Shown here: piece after piece, positions 43,401 through 50,500 of the stretch
How the letters are laid out: the number at the start of each line of letters is the position of its first letter
Numbering within the stretch: position 1 is the first letter of the stretch
From: an uncultured Bacteroidales bacterium
GTDB taxonomy: Bacteria > Bacteroidota > Bacteroidia > Bacteroidales > Paludibacteraceae
Direction: 5' to 3'
NCBI GenBank assembly: GCA_902799185.1
Contig: CADBZO010000011.1
Location: 1-55,010 of the forward strand
DNA length: 55,010 bases
Notes under the pieces: generated by a model
Databases searched by the model: none
What the model was told of the DNA's origin: nothing
What the model saw: the letters and a program-made list of their open reading frames with translations, nothing else
Made by a program: the position numbers and the translations under genes

Positions 43401-46335
43401 CGTAACGAAGTTGGCAATGGACGAAGATGCGCTCAAGTACAACGCGGCTGCGTTCACTTGGCTCTCGCCGAAGAAGAACTTCCGGGTAACGATCACTGAG
43501 GAAGGCAAGGAGACTCCGTTTGCACAGGCTATGGTAGATACCGCTTACTTCAAGATTGATACGCTCCAAGCGCAGACGACTTATACCATCGCCGTACAGG
43601 CTGTATGTGGTGAGGATCTGAGCAAGGCGGTTGAGTTGGAGTTCACTACGCCGTGTAAGCCTGCCGACCAGGAGAATGCTTCTTGGGGATTCGTGGATAA
43701 CCTCTATCAATGGGGAACCTCCGCTACCTACGTCATTCCGGAGTGCTGGGATGAAGGTCTGGGCTTCGGTTCGGGCGCAAGCTACACCCCGTATGCTATC
43801 GTGAACACAACGAACTATTCGTATGCTCGTGGAGACAGCGTTACGGATCGTTCGCTCCGCTTCTATACCACCGCTACGTATTACAACGCATACGCGGTAT
43901 TGCCGGAGATGGACTTCAAGCTTGACTCGATGACACTCCACTTCTGGGGACGTGCTGCTTACTTCTACGGTTCATGGGTAACCAATGCTACCAACAAAAA
44001 CAAGCTGTATGCGAAGAACAGTACTTATAGCCGTACGTTGGTAGTGGGTGTTATGACCGATCCGGCGGACTTCGAGACCTTCCTGCCGTTAGATACGATT
44101 ACCTACGACTACGAATGGACTGCTACAACAGCCAAGACCTATGACGATCCGTCAGGCAATAGTTATTGGCAAGAATACGCACTGCCATTGGCCAAGTATG
44201 CAGGCAAGGGACGAATCGCTATTGTCGCACCGAAGCCTTCTGCTGCCAGCTACTTCTTTGTAGATGATATAGAGGTAATCAAGGGTGACTTCTGCATACC
44301 GGTTACCGGCCAGAGCGCTTCGGATATCACTTCTACATCTGCTACCATACGCTGGAGCGAACTGCCGACCAAGAACACCGTAGTCCTCAAGTACGGTACC
44401 GACAAGGATCTGGCGGACGAGAACGCTGTCGTGGTAGATACGCTCAAAGAGGTAAGCGCTGCTGCTCTGACGAATCTCAAGCCGGGTACCACTTACTACT
44501 ACTCGCTCAAGCATATCTGTGACGAGGAGGCGGGCGACGAGTCCGATTGGAGTGCTGTCACTTCGTTCGTGACCGATTATGTGGTTCGCTTCAGCGAGAA
44601 CCTCAACTCGGTTCATACCAACCTGCCGAAGAACTGGAGCCGCTCTATCTCTACTGCGGCGGCGGATGTCTTCAGCGGTGCTAAGACACTGAGCGAGGCT
44701 TCCGAGACGGCTTCGTATGCTTGGCGTACTACCAGCATAGGTACTGACCTGTATATCTACACGAATACGACTACCAACAATGCCGGTTCTTCGTCCAGCG
44801 GTCAGTACAACTGGCTCATCACGCCGGAGATTGACCTGAGTGCTAACACCGAGGACAGCCTCTTGCTGAGCTTCGATATCGCGCTCCGCGGACAGACGAC
44901 GACTATCCCGAACGTGAACGAGGGTGTGTTGGAGCAGTTCATGGTGATCGTCTCCCCGGATCAGGGCAAGACCTGGAAACAGGAGGATGCTACCGTCTGG
45001 TCAACCGACATAGAGGGTGAGTTCAACTACAACAACTTCTATAACAAGGGCGAGTTCCTCACGAAGTATATCGACCTCTCCAAGTATGCAGGCCAGACCG
45101 TGAAGATTGCCTTCTATAGCGGCTCCTTCGCCGACAAGCAGATTGCGGGTTCCAAAAACCTCGTGCTCCTCGATAACATCCAGCTCAACCAATACACGCT
45201 GGTAGAGAGCAGCGACAAGATCTGCCGTTGGGAGGACTATAGCGCGAACGGCTTCGAACTGGATGCAGACCAGCTGCCCGCCGGTACGAACCTCTTCGAG
45301 CGCTTCACGCCCGCTAAGAAAGATGCCGAGAAAGACCTCATCGAGCGTCTGACGGTGGTTGTGGAAGACGAGATAGTGAACGAGATGGAGACGCTTGTCC
45401 TCTGCGAGGGTGAGAGCTACAACTCCGACGGATTCTCCTTCATCGCTACCCAGTCCGGCGTGTACAAGCAGAAACTGCAATCCGCTATCGGCTGTGACTC
45501 TACCGTAGTCCTCAACGTAACGGTTAATCCGAGACTCTATGTGGACATCGAGGAGACTATCTGTCAGGGTGCTTACTTCGAGTTCAACGGCGAGAAGTAC
45601 TACACCAATATCAACAAGACCGACACGCCGACCTCTTCGCTCGGTTGTGACTCTATCGTCACCCTCCACCTCACGGTGAACGAGATCCTGGCGAAGGGCT
45701 GCGACTCCGTCGCTGCGGTAACCATCCACAAAGCTTCCGAGGAATATACCTTCTTCCGCGCCGCTATCTGCCAGGGCGAGGTATATGACGAGGGTATCTT
45801 CGGTGGTCTGCGTACGGCCGGTGACTACTCTACGCCGAAGGGCGACCAGGGTCTCAAGACCGTCTATGGATGCGACAGCGTCGTTACGCTCCATCTCTTG
45901 GTAGCTACGCCGCAGCAGGATCAGACCTACCTCATCACCGATACGGTATCGGTAAACAACCTGCCGTATGTACTCAACGGCCGGGAGATCCTGCCGGTAG
46001 GTACCGCGGAAGGTGTTTATACGGAGAAGATCACGCTGAACTGCGGCGAGGCGAACCTCGTCATCACCGTAGGTAAGGCACAAGGCATCAGCAGCGTCTA
46101 TGTCAACACGCTGGCTGTGACCCCGAACCCCGCAGCCGTAGGCGAACCGGTCAATGTCCTGGGCTCCTACAGCAACGCGGACGTAGAGGTGCTCTCCGCT
46201 ACCGGTGCTGTGGTGTACAAAGCGCAAGAGCTCTCTTCGCCGATCGTTCTGCCGGGCTTGCCCGCAGCGGGTGTTTACTTCATCCGTCTCACCGAGGGAG
46301 ACCAGATCTATCAGGCTCGCCTGTTAGTGAAGTAA
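37462..46335 (+). CDS. giant modular T9SS adhesin (nine jelly-roll, eight FN3 modules)
   Basis: 2957 residues from ATG 37462, which directly precedes the signal peptide (TLLSTLLLVLVSVMAYAG); an in-frame ATG at 37438 is possible. About 200-residue jelly-roll (choice-of-anchor J/cleaved-adhesin-like) modules alternate with FN3 domains that mostly open with a Cys (about residues 200, 494, 834, 1107, 1384, 1668, 1977, 2277). Each jelly-roll closes with a variant of Y-I/V-D-D/N-I, seen nine times. The last 350 residues have GCDSTVVLNVTV / GCDSIVTLHLTV repeats and a T9SS type A domain (VTPNPAAVGEPVNVLGSYSN to Q-A-R-L-L-V-K). Predicted surface adhesin or glycan-binding filament. Several jelly-roll segments (for example 42770-43380) are visibly more AT-rich than the FN3 parts. 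Confidence 0.88.
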   Translation: MKKTLLSTLLLVLVSVMAYAGVVNDSIYVQKVDFESGVLPEGWTQEFVDSDIYGEHPWTVESSAETDYPQAVQANGDYVLALRNSSNATIGYTTRLISPVMDLSQNKVFQPILAFSHAQQQRTGDFDQLKVYYRSKATDNWVRLDGRNGNPEFNQKIAKWQQDTILLTSQSDTYQIMFEVTDRFGRGVVLDNIHVRPMPTCEDPYGYVVSGLTTSAATVSWNASFDTDSFEVALSTAAIESVEAADPADIVWTGFLKDDAFAFSSSALGLTLKRNQLYYLYVRSYCQGAISEWTGTSFRTKNYVSLPLSVTFTPGEGWEYKSGSINHISYWSFGTSIKREDGITMEYMPFVNTLTNPGSADAGKYSFDGGFCLAFTGARALGTDISAGQYVYAATPELNIASLKNVQVSFWGTAYQSVGPDYASGIIVGVMTDPEDFTTFVPVDTCYITESQTFNTFGVSLASYEGEGKYVAFASDFKDKANRFYIDNIQIKESAAPVWPTDIVTNHVTANGFELSLNAHGFAYNVVVAERVVNTVTGHILLNPAEIDDAKKVVTLSNQTAQQIHVDLPLSASAKLLEVYVQCVGTDGIAGDWALPVTIRPPLYLAIADLPYQITWEEKENTWQERQLNPYGSSGNSSNMPQGVITVTQYAPNGHSQNSSYPSISEIYASSTDIKTATMEGKVGAHYLWFRKEYNEVVQGDPEYYGYRHKYGNYIALPQVEDLSKVLLKFYMQRYSSSVENSSRVAVGVLSDPYDISTFDTVAVFDCNSPLQYKPYSCSFAEYKGAGKIIAILAMDAENPVSGGSSSSSSGYSLKSWYSSVQRIDWINLFALGECNPVANPKVEADYQSAKITWGANDMKEWIVRVKDSQNNLLDSVKVNTTEYTISTLSPHTTYTYMVSPVCDTEFALSDWLTFTTECLPGEPLPYVENFEQYKNLEISNSNNRTRQMPYCWGYPTFAYTPSAGGSTNVPTNYYPYITGSSSSAHRGSCAFYLASSSATNNLGDLWVSLPVLADSINKLQIDLWTKGNGLTYDDQLYIGTMTDGNDYSTFVVFDSIRLTGNQWQEHIKTLDSYKGVSAGHQLALMLPKGSHYYYIDDIEINYIVECEKVFTLTTSAPKVNGATFTWEKTDADQYEFVVSSEPLDNPDELIPAGSMAASETIITQQMVDTNVVIFTNDALKLNTNYYVRVRAICGSTVMPWSEQAAFKTTCEPETPEDMGVIDFTSTTALGCWTLGCMNGASMPTRYGSATGKFKFLLRIFNTTSTDGAYAIMPPLEVEDISKYQISFDACTNSTAATNVKSITVGIISNGADLSTFAPITTITNLNYTTDSTGMFRYTVPFDSYDGDFVTGAKGNQVMFLSESGDNFNEAFIDNIRLELIAPCAAPSAVVADSVGTYGAKIAWNKTGEKYEVAITETKVSPSEENAKVIWQKETTDTFAIASDTLRMLTTYYMYVRTICGAGDTSAWSNARFFTTICPEAYTLPFSQDFETCASTGASYKPDCWTYYYVNGATITEGKTTTYPTIAAASYSHNSQKCMQLWSSNAATKMYSYAVTPYIDTKVDKAMVSFWYKANAYAAATPTRKLVVAVAEEVSTFDTLQATMTVIDTIVQTNTSSTIPYEKYARVISEKYTGDAHYIVIYSIEGNGTTSTGGMYVDDIEISLVPSCFMPDNLSAAKMYDTEAQLTWEQLQGDNTAWDVAYGPAGTEVNTMPIVPADKPEITITGLQPSTEYDFYVRANCGDGDLSEWRGPVTATTLYQIPLADAKWTFEKEPTKPYIAGQSNKAPESWFVYNYVTGIATTGNVPYIQANSKNTTTGMVTSRYALSGDSVLRIYGSGSYVVLPVIANENYNDLQIRFNARSLYVTQSKVDDQVDSVYSTTYCYNASYARTIRVGVASDPYDMSTFEEMTAYVLPQVGTGTSTKASDAVDPENAKWWREVVVPLYGAKGKYIVLASPAMQNVVYVDDVIVEKVDPNACTNVTKLAMDEDALKYNAAAFTWLSPKKNFRVTITEEGKETPFAQAMVDTAYFKIDTLQAQTTYTIAVQAVCGEDLSKAVELEFTTPCKPADQENASWGFVDNLYQWGTSATYVIPECWDEGLGFGSGASYTPYAIVNTTNYSYARGDSVTDRSLRFYTTATYYNAYAVLPEMDFKLDSMTLHFWGRAAYFYGSWVTNATNKNKLYAKNSTYSRTLVVGVMTDPADFETFLPLDTITYDYEWTATTAKTYDDPSGNSYWQEYALPLAKYAGKGRIAIVAPKPSAASYFFVDDIEVIKGDFCIPVTGQSASDITSTSATIRWSELPTKNTVVLKYGTDKDLADENAVVVDTLKEVSAAALTNLKPGTTYYYSLKHICDEEAGDESDWSAVTSFVTDYVVRFSENLNSVHTNLPKNWSRSISTAAADVFSGAKTLSEASETASYAWRTTSIGTDLYIYTNTTTNNAGSSSSGQYNWLITPEIDLSANTEDSLLLSFDIALRGQTTTIPNVNEGVLEQFMVIVSPDQGKTWKQEDATVWSTDIEGEFNYNNFYNKGEFLTKYIDLSKYAGQTVKIAFYSGSFADKQIAGSKNLVLLDNIQLNQYTLVESSDKICRWEDYSANGFELDADQLPAGTNLFERFTPAKKDAEKDLIERLTVVVEDEIVNEMETLVLCEGESYNSDGFSFIATQSGVYKQKLQSAIGCDSTVVLNVTVNPRLYVDIEETICQGAYFEFNGEKYYTNINKTDTPTSSLGCDSIVTLHLTVNEILAKGCDSVAAVTIHKASEEYTFFRAAICQGEVYDEGIFGGLRTAGDYSTPKGDQGLKTVYGCDSVVTLHLLVATPQQDQTYLITDTVSVNNLPYVLNGREILPVGTAEGVYTEKITLNCGEANLVITVGKAQGISSVYVNTLAVTPNPAAVGEPVNVLGSYSNADVEVLSATGAVVYKAQELSSPIVLPGLPAAGVYFIRLTEGDQIYQARLLVK

Positions 46336-46378
46336 ACCTCCAACCCTGAAACAGCGCATTGACGTAATCTCAATAATC

Positions 46379-46411
46379 AGCCGGTTATCCTCTCGGGTAA
46401 CCGGCTTTTTT
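46379..46411 (+). terminator. terminator after the giant adhesin
   Basis: AGCCGGTTA and TAACCGGCT stem, extended by three weaker pairs around a TCTC loop, followed by TTTTTT. Confidence 0.92.
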
Positions 46412-46452
46412 GTATAAAAAATAAAATAATTGGCAGAAAAAATAGCAAAATC

Positions 46453-46484
46453 CTTGCATATGTCCCATTTTTGTTGTACCTTTG
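46453..46484 (+). promoter_or_regulatory. promoter of the toxin-antitoxin pair
   Basis: CTTG (46453-46456), 20 bases, TACCTTTG (46477-46484); flank CTTGCATATGTCCCAT. Confidence 0.8.
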
Positions 46485-46507
46485 CAGCATAAAATATTTC
46501 AGAGAAT

Positions 46508-46642
46508 ATGGAAGCTATATTAAGACAGCCGGTTATGCAGCATACAGGTACTTTTTCAGAAGAGAGATGGGAGAGCCTGCATACTATCAATGAGTTGGAT
46601 GCTACCTTGAAGGGTATTATCCATAATCATTTTCATAAATGA
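46508..46642 (+). CDS. small putative antitoxin (44 aa)
   Basis: Begins 24 bases after the promoter and ends in an ATGA overlap with the toxin gene, the usual order and coupling of type II antitoxin-toxin pairs. Sequence opens MEAILRQPVMQHTGTFSEER and ends in H-N-H-F-H-K; predicted mostly helical at its C-terminus (ESLHTINELDATLKGII). No DNA-binding domain is evident at this length, so it may be only a toxin-neutralising tail. The role rests on position. Confidence 0.6.
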   Translation: MEAILRQPVMQHTGTFSEERWESLHTINELDATLKGIIHNHFHK

Positions 46643-46959
46643 AAGAGTTGGAGGTACGTATAACTGATGGCGTTTTCTCAGATCTGACGGAGTTTTATAA
46701 ATTCAGTCTTGAGAAACATCCGGCATTAGATGAGGCTATTGTGATAAAGAAAGAGCAGCGTCTAATTCGTGCTTTGAAAGATTTGGGCAAGTATGCGCTA
46801 ACGGATCACAGAGAGGTTAGGCATTTGCTTTGGGCGCAAAAAGGATACAAAGACTATTATGTAGAGGGTTTTCATTTCGGATACAAAATAGAGACATTGC
46901 CTTCCGGAGAAAGAGTAGTTGTTGTGTACGAAGCCCTTCACGAATTGCTTTTTGATTAA
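46639..46959 (+). CDS. RelE/ParE-superfamily toxin-like protein
   Basis: 106 residues, the typical size. Pattern of the RelE/ParE fold: N-terminal strand ELEVRITDGVFSDLTEFYKF, two helices (ALDEAIVIKKEQRLIRALKD), then strands EVRHLLWAQKGYKDYYVEGF, HFGYKIETL and ERVVVVYEALHELLF. RelE members cut ribosome-bound mRNA and ParE members inhibit gyrase; which applies here cannot be told. Start overlaps the 44-residue gene by ATGA. No terminator directly follows; the next hairpin is at 47028. Confidence 0.7.
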   Translation: MKELEVRITDGVFSDLTEFYKFSLEKHPALDEAIVIKKEQRLIRALKDLGKYALTDHREVRHLLWAQKGYKDYYVEGFHFGYKIETLPSGERVVVVYEALHELLFD

Positions 46960-47027
46960 AACAGCATAAATTATTACAAAGCGGTAATCCCCCTCTTTTT
47001 CTACAAAAGATAAAATAATTTTATGTT

Positions 47028-47063
47028 ATTCGACATTTTGCTTGCAAGTGTCGAATTTTTTTT
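47028..47063 (+). terminator. hairpin with T-tract overlapping the next promoter
   Basis: ATTCGACA (47028-47035) and TGTCGAAT (47049-47056) with a 13-base loop, then T-tract to 47063. It can end the toxin transcript. Because it lies between and across the -33/-7 elements of the following promoter, it may also be an operator. Confidence 0.7.
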
Positions 47064-47072
47064 GTAACTTTG
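47041..47072 (+). promoter_or_regulatory. promoter of the leader and 2225-residue protein
   Basis: CTTG (47041-47044), 20 bases, TAACTTTG (47065-47072). It is 525 bases from the main start codon, so the transcript has a long 5' leader. Confidence 0.72.
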
Positions 47073-47149
47073 CACCCGATTTGTTCGGGCGCGTACGAGA
47101 TACGTATATATAGGTACGCGTGCGAGCGCCGGACATTAAAAAATGCATT

Positions 47150-47242
47150 ATGGAGAACTCTGTTAGTTTGTTCCGTCGTTATTCTGACGGAGGAGAGTTT
47201 GTATCGGAACCGGAATCGTATTCTACCGGGTCGCATAACTGA
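47150..47242 (+). CDS. possible 30-aa leader peptide
   Basis: ATG 47150 opens a 30-residue frame (MENSVSLFRRYSDGGEFVSE...). Its start lies in the same A-rich TGCATTATG context as the genes at 47598 and 54342, and the latter also begins M-E-N-S. The overlapping mini-ORF ATG-CAT-TAT begins at 47143. It may be a regulatory leader peptide or the remnant of a gene like 54342. No family is recognisable at this length. Confidence 0.35.
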   Translation: MENSVSLFRRYSDGGEFVSEPESYSTGSHN

Positions 47243-47343
47243 CTATGCGGCCGGGCTTGCTGTATCTGCATACTGCATCCATAGTCTCGCCTCAGGACTC
47301 AAAACCGAGGCAAATCACCGCCTACAAAATGGTACATGGTAAA

Positions 47344-47498
47344 TTCTCGCATCTTTGCGAGAACCAAAAGAAAAACACTTTGTCCCTTGCCGTCGGATTT
47401 TATCCGACAACAAGAAAAACATCATACATTTTTCTCGCATCTTTGCGAGAACCAAAAATTAAAACAAGCTTCGTCCATTAGGTCGGATACTATCCGAC
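47344..47498 (+). repeat. duplicated hairpin pair in the leader
   Basis: Hairpin A, TTCTCGCA-TCTT-TGCGAGAA, at 47344-47363 and 47432-47451. Hairpin B, GTCGGAT-TTT-ATCCGAC at 47392-47408 and GTCGGAT-ACT-ATCCGAC at 47482-47498; only its loop has changed. Order A-B-A-B, period 88-90 bases, with CAAAA and CAACAA spacers also conserved. Confidence 0.9.
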
Positions 47499-47504
47499 AA
47501 CAAA

Positions 47505-47567
47505 GCATCGACCAAGCTTGGGCGATTAAAAAAAGCAGCATCGACCATGCATGGGCGATTAAAAAAG
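47505..47567 (+). repeat. two 33-bp palindrome units with a compensatory change
   Basis: GCATCGACC...GGGCGATTAAAAAA at 47505 and 47538 (period 33). The centre is CCAAGCTTGG in the first and CCATGCATGG in the second: the one changed base on each side keeps the palindrome. Confidence 0.88.
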
Positions 47568-47597
47568 ATAATAAAACTAACTTAAAAATAATGCATT

Positions 47598-50500
47598 ATG
47601 AAAAATTTACTTAATCTTAAAGGACTGTGTCGGAGCAGTCAATTAGCACTCAATCCCGACGGTCAAACGACGGTCGAACGACGGTCGAACGACGGTCATA
47701 GCCGACGTCACTTACCTGTCGGACTGACAAGACTCCTTTCTCTTTTCCTCCTCCTCACCCTCGGTGTCGGACAAACGTGGGCGGATAATTACATTGAAGG
47801 AGACGCTGGATTGATTACCACAGGATGGAATAAAAAGGGCTATCGGATTGATAATACTCCGTACAATAATTATGCAGTAGCAGCAGGAAAGTACTTTTTC
47901 AAAATTACTGATGGTAACACTGAATCTGGCGGTTCTTGTTTTGGAACTGTTACAGGCGTGACTTCTAGCAATTATGGAGTTACAGATGGTTGCATGTGGA
48001 TAAATTTAACAGGGATAAATGACGTTAATATTACTTGGGCAAATAGTGGTTGGAATGTTAATATTACCGTTACCCCTTCATCCTATTTTATCAAGTATCC
48101 TTGGGGAGATAATCATGCATGGACATTTAGTGCTCCGATGACGGCATGTAGTGATGGAACGTATGCGTGCACCGGTCCTTACAATGGAACGACATATGAT
48201 TTCGGGCGAAGAGGTTATGATGGTGGAGCCGGAGCGAAGACTGGTCAAACAGCAACTGTCAACAATTCTCCGAGTACGGACGAAACTTGTGTATTCAATG
48301 TGACAACATCCGGTGCATTGACTATTACGCGATGCAATAAAGTAACACCCACGAATAAGATCTATTTTGACAACTCTGTAAGTAATTTTACGGGTAATAT
48401 TTATCTGATTATCGGTCACGACAAGCCGACTAAGTTCTCATGTGCATACAAAATGACCCAATTGGCAGGTACAAAATTACACTATGTATCCGTTGGTGCC
48501 AACTGGACAGATGCCACCTACTATGCTATTGTAGGTAATTCTGCTGCCTCAATTTCTGCAGGTAGTTGGGGCTCCGAAAGCCTATCTACAAAACAGACAG
48601 GAGGTTATACTGCTGCTTATACAGGAAAGTATGATTTGGATGGAAGCAATAAACAGTACTTGTTTACCACAGCTAGCAGTGGAAACGGTAAGGCGTTGAC
48701 AATCACACATAAGAATACCGGTTATTCGAATTTGAACTACACGCAATCAGTAACGTTGTGTACCAAAGCTTATGGAGCAGATTCTTATTCAGCCAATACT
48801 TCTTCGCTGACATCGCTGAACTTCACAACATATAATTTAACAGGGGTTGGTTCTGTCTCAACACAGCAAACCAATAACATGAACGGTTCAACAGGTGTTG
48901 CATCGGGTAGTGCATGTCAAGCAGCAACTACAACTATTAACGTAGGTGATGCTCCGGCAAGTTGGGTGTATGATGGTATCTACACAGCCATGAATGGTGG
49001 TAGTCCAGTAGAAGATGATCAGGAGTACACCTATTATCCAAGAGCTGCAACGAACTATTATGTACGTTTCCATGAGGTACATGATCCTTCGGTTAGTTTG
49101 GCTGCATCGTCTGCATACTTGACCACAACAGGTGGATTACGTGCACTTACCGGAGAAACTATCACATTGACAGCAACGGCATTATATAATGTCAATTCCC
49201 TGGTATATACTTATGAATATTCGACGAATAGTGGCTCCTCATGGACAACTATAGCCAGCCGTTCTGCTTCCAACACCCAGACCTTTACGGCAAATTCAAC
49301 CGGTGATTATATTTTCCGTGTAACTCTACCGGATGAGGCTGGTACTGTAAACGGTACGACCAATGTGCACATGACGGAAATGTACACGATTAAGGTGAAG
49401 AAGAATTCTAACTGGGTTCCTAACAAGTTGTATGTTTGGAACAAGAGTACAGAGATTACTCAATATGGGGCATTCCCTGGTTCTACGGGAAAATTCACCA
49501 ACCATGGGCAATGGTATGAATTTGAATTGAACTCTGATTTTGATAGTTTCATTGTCTCTGCGAGCAACCATGATACGAACCATACATCAGATGTAACAGG
49601 GGTAACAGGAAGCGGTTGCTACACTATTGGCGGAACAACAGGAACATCATGTGCCGTTACATCCGGTGCGGCTTGCCCTTCCGCCCCGACAGTAACTGCC
49701 TCTGCGGCTACATCGGTATTGAATACAAAGGCGACCCTCAATGGTAGTATCAGTGCCACAGGTAATGACGCTCTGACAGACTACGGCTTCTATTGGTCAA
49801 CGACTTATAAAACCGCGGAGACACTGAAATCCAGCGGAACACAAGTGCAGAAAGGAACAAGTGATCACATCGGTGCGATTGCTCATGAGTTGACAGGTCT
49901 CTCTGCCGGCAGCACGGTTTATTACATTGCATATGCCACCAACGGACAGGGAACGACAGTCTCCGATGTCCAGACTTTTACCACCGAAGGCATGCACGAT
50001 GTGACGGTGAATGCCGAGGCAGGCGGAACGGTAAGTTACAACGGCGGTGCGGCAGGGAGTACCTGCACGGCACGTGCGGGTATAGAAACAGCTTCCGCCA
50101 ATATCGTTGCGACTGCTAACGAGGGTTACTATTTCGTCGGCTGGCAACTGCCGGACGGAACTATAACCAAAGCTTCTGAGACCAGTTATGACGGTGTCAC
50201 ACAGACGATTACTATCAAGGCAACAGCCGATGGTAAGACCGTTACGGCTCTGTTCAATGTGCGGTACGCGCTCTTGGGTTCTGTAGATACGGATGACAAA
50301 CTGACAGCCGGTATGCCGGGATGGGGAGAAGGAAACGAAGCACCATTTACCTATTCCGCAGGGACGTACACCAAAACGGTTGATCTGACTTTGCCGAATA
50401 CAACCTACAAGTTCAAAATCGTGGATCGCCGTGGTGCAACACATACCTCCTACGGTCTGTCAAGCAAAGCCGTTATTCCGGCGGATGGCGACTACCACCC

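Noticed and set aside
47344-47567. Repeats in the leader as a CRISPR array
   Set aside because: The units are duplicated only once, the intervals between them are themselves repeated rather than unique, and no cas gene is nearby.
47336-47614. Plus-strand frame of 92 codons across the leader repeats
   Set aside because: It simply reads through the duplicated hairpins (S-I-D-x-A-W-A-I-K-K twice) and ends in the mini-ORF M-H-Y-E-K-F-T; the pattern of change (loops and compensatory bases) fits structure rather than protein.
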